Assembly (NCBI GenBank): GCA_022848835.1 | Contig: JAJISG010000148.1 | Location: 1 to 6,299, forward strand | DNA length: 6,299 nt | Direction: 5' to 3' | From: Thermoplasmatota archaeon | GTDB taxonomy: Archaea > Thermoplasmatota > Thermoplasmata > RBG-16-68-12 > JAJISG01 | In this document: positions 5,888 through 6,299 of the stretch, piece after piece | How positions within the stretch are numbered: position 1 is the stretch's first letter | Layout: every line of letters begins with the position of its first letter | The notes under the pieces: model-generated | What the model was told of the DNA's origin: nothing | Seen by the model: only the letters and a program-made list of their open reading frames with translations | Database searches by the model: none | Made by a program: the position numbers and the translations under genes

Positions 5888-6299
5888 ATGGCGATGCAGG
5901 GACCCCAAGAAGGAAAGCCAGAGGGAGTTCCCCCTCATATGCTCGAGATGTGGGAGGAGCGAACCAAGATAGCGAAGAACATGGAGAGGGTCAAGCACAA
6001 GCTGATCGTGATGAGCGGGAAGGGAGGCGTGGGGAAGAGCACCGTTGCCGCCAACCTGGCTGTGGCTCTGGGCAAGCAGAGGAGCGTGGGGATAGTCGAC
6101 GTGGACATCACGGGCCCAGATCTACCAAAGATCCTCGGCGTTGAGGATGTCAAGCTGTACGCCACGGACGATGGCATTCAACCCGCAACTGCCTACAACA
6201 ACGTGAAGACCATCTCCATGGCCTACTTTTCAGGTGAAAAGGATAGGGCTGTCATCTGGCGGGGTCCACTCAAGATGAAGGCTATCAATCAGATGCTAG
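5888..6299 (+). CDS. Mrp/NBP35-type Fe-S cluster carrier ATPase, N-terminal part (3' end outside window)
   Basis: This is the first 137 residues of a P-loop ATPase of the Mrp/NBP35 (ApbC) family, cytosolic proteins that hold and pass on Fe-S clusters to target enzymes. The frame runs open to the right edge. The deviant Walker A motif is GKGGVGKS at 44-51, preceded by the typical KHKLIVMS strand. A Walker A'-like DVDITGPDLPKILG follows at 71-84, and VIWRGPLKMKAINQML near the end matches the family's RGP stretch. The cluster-binding CxxC lies further downstream and cannot be checked. An in-frame TAG at 5882-5884 limits the start to ATG 5888 or ATG 5894. The first suits a leaderless transcript; the second has AGGT 7 nt upstream. 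It is divergent from the dehydrogenase/hydratase with its own TATA box, and a direct role in beta-oxidation is not indicated. Confidence 0.93.
   Translation, partial: MAMQGPQEGKPEGVPPHMLEMWEERTKIAKNMERVKHKLIVMSGKGGVGKSTVAANLAVALGKQRSVGIVDVDITGPDLPKILGVEDVKLYATDDGIQPATAYNNVKTISMAYFSGEKDRAVIWRGPLKMKAINQML

Noticed and set aside
5935..6177. 80-codon minus-strand and 64-codon plus-strand frames at the right edge
   Set aside because: Both overlap the Mrp/NBP35 reading frame, whose Walker motif and family signatures leave no doubt about the coding frame.
1..6299. CRISPR array, insertion sequence or attachment site
   Set aside because: No regularly spaced repeats, no transposase or integrase motif and no terminal inverted repeats are visible.

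Overview
The window reads as a piece of an archaeal chromosome carrying a fatty-acid (acyl-CoA) beta-oxidation gene cluster. The archaeal assignment is an inference. It rests on TATA-like boxes (CTTTTAAA, TTTTATAG, CTTATTAAG) placed about 25-30 nt before expected transcript starts, Shine-Dalgarno sites of the form GGTGAT(C), a 3-hydroxyacyl-CoA dehydrogenase/enoyl-CoA hydratase fusion in the dehydrogenase-first order well known from archaea, and a stand-alone Mrp/NBP35-type P-loop ATPase. No rRNA or other lineage marker is present, so the phylum cannot be given.

Layout from left to right: (1) the C-terminal end of an acyl-CoA dehydrogenase (+, cut by the window edge); (2) a small, very hydrophobic membrane protein of unknown function (+), possibly frameshifted near its C-terminus; (3) a complete FadA-like degradative thiolase (-), convergent with the membrane gene; (4) a 99-nt divergent promoter region; (5) a CaiB/BaiF-fold protein (+) that keeps the His/Asp/Glu catalytic set of alpha-methylacyl-CoA racemases; (6) a gap of about 480 nt without a convincing gene, holding a 7-bp-arm inverted repeat; (7) a large bifunctional 3-hydroxyacyl-CoA dehydrogenase/enoyl-CoA hydratase (-), whose best start is a CTG codon at 5775 that adds 16 residues and completes the NAD-binding motif; (8) a second divergent promoter region with two clear TATA boxes; (9) the 5' part of an Mrp/NBP35-type Fe-S cluster carrier ATPase (+), cut by the right edge.

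Together the acyl-CoA dehydrogenase, hydratase/dehydrogenase fusion and thiolase supply all four steps of one beta-oxidation turn. The racemase-like protein suggests that the substrates include 2-methyl-branched acyl-CoAs, as would arise from isoprenoid chains, because the R epimer must be converted to S before dehydrogenation. The Mrp gene is probably an unrelated housekeeping neighbour with its own promoter. I see no mobile element, CRISPR array or RNA gene. The most noteworthy points are the racemase-like catalytic set, the two non-AUG starts with the same Shine-Dalgarno geometry, and the threonine at a normally conserved asparagine in the dehydrogenase.
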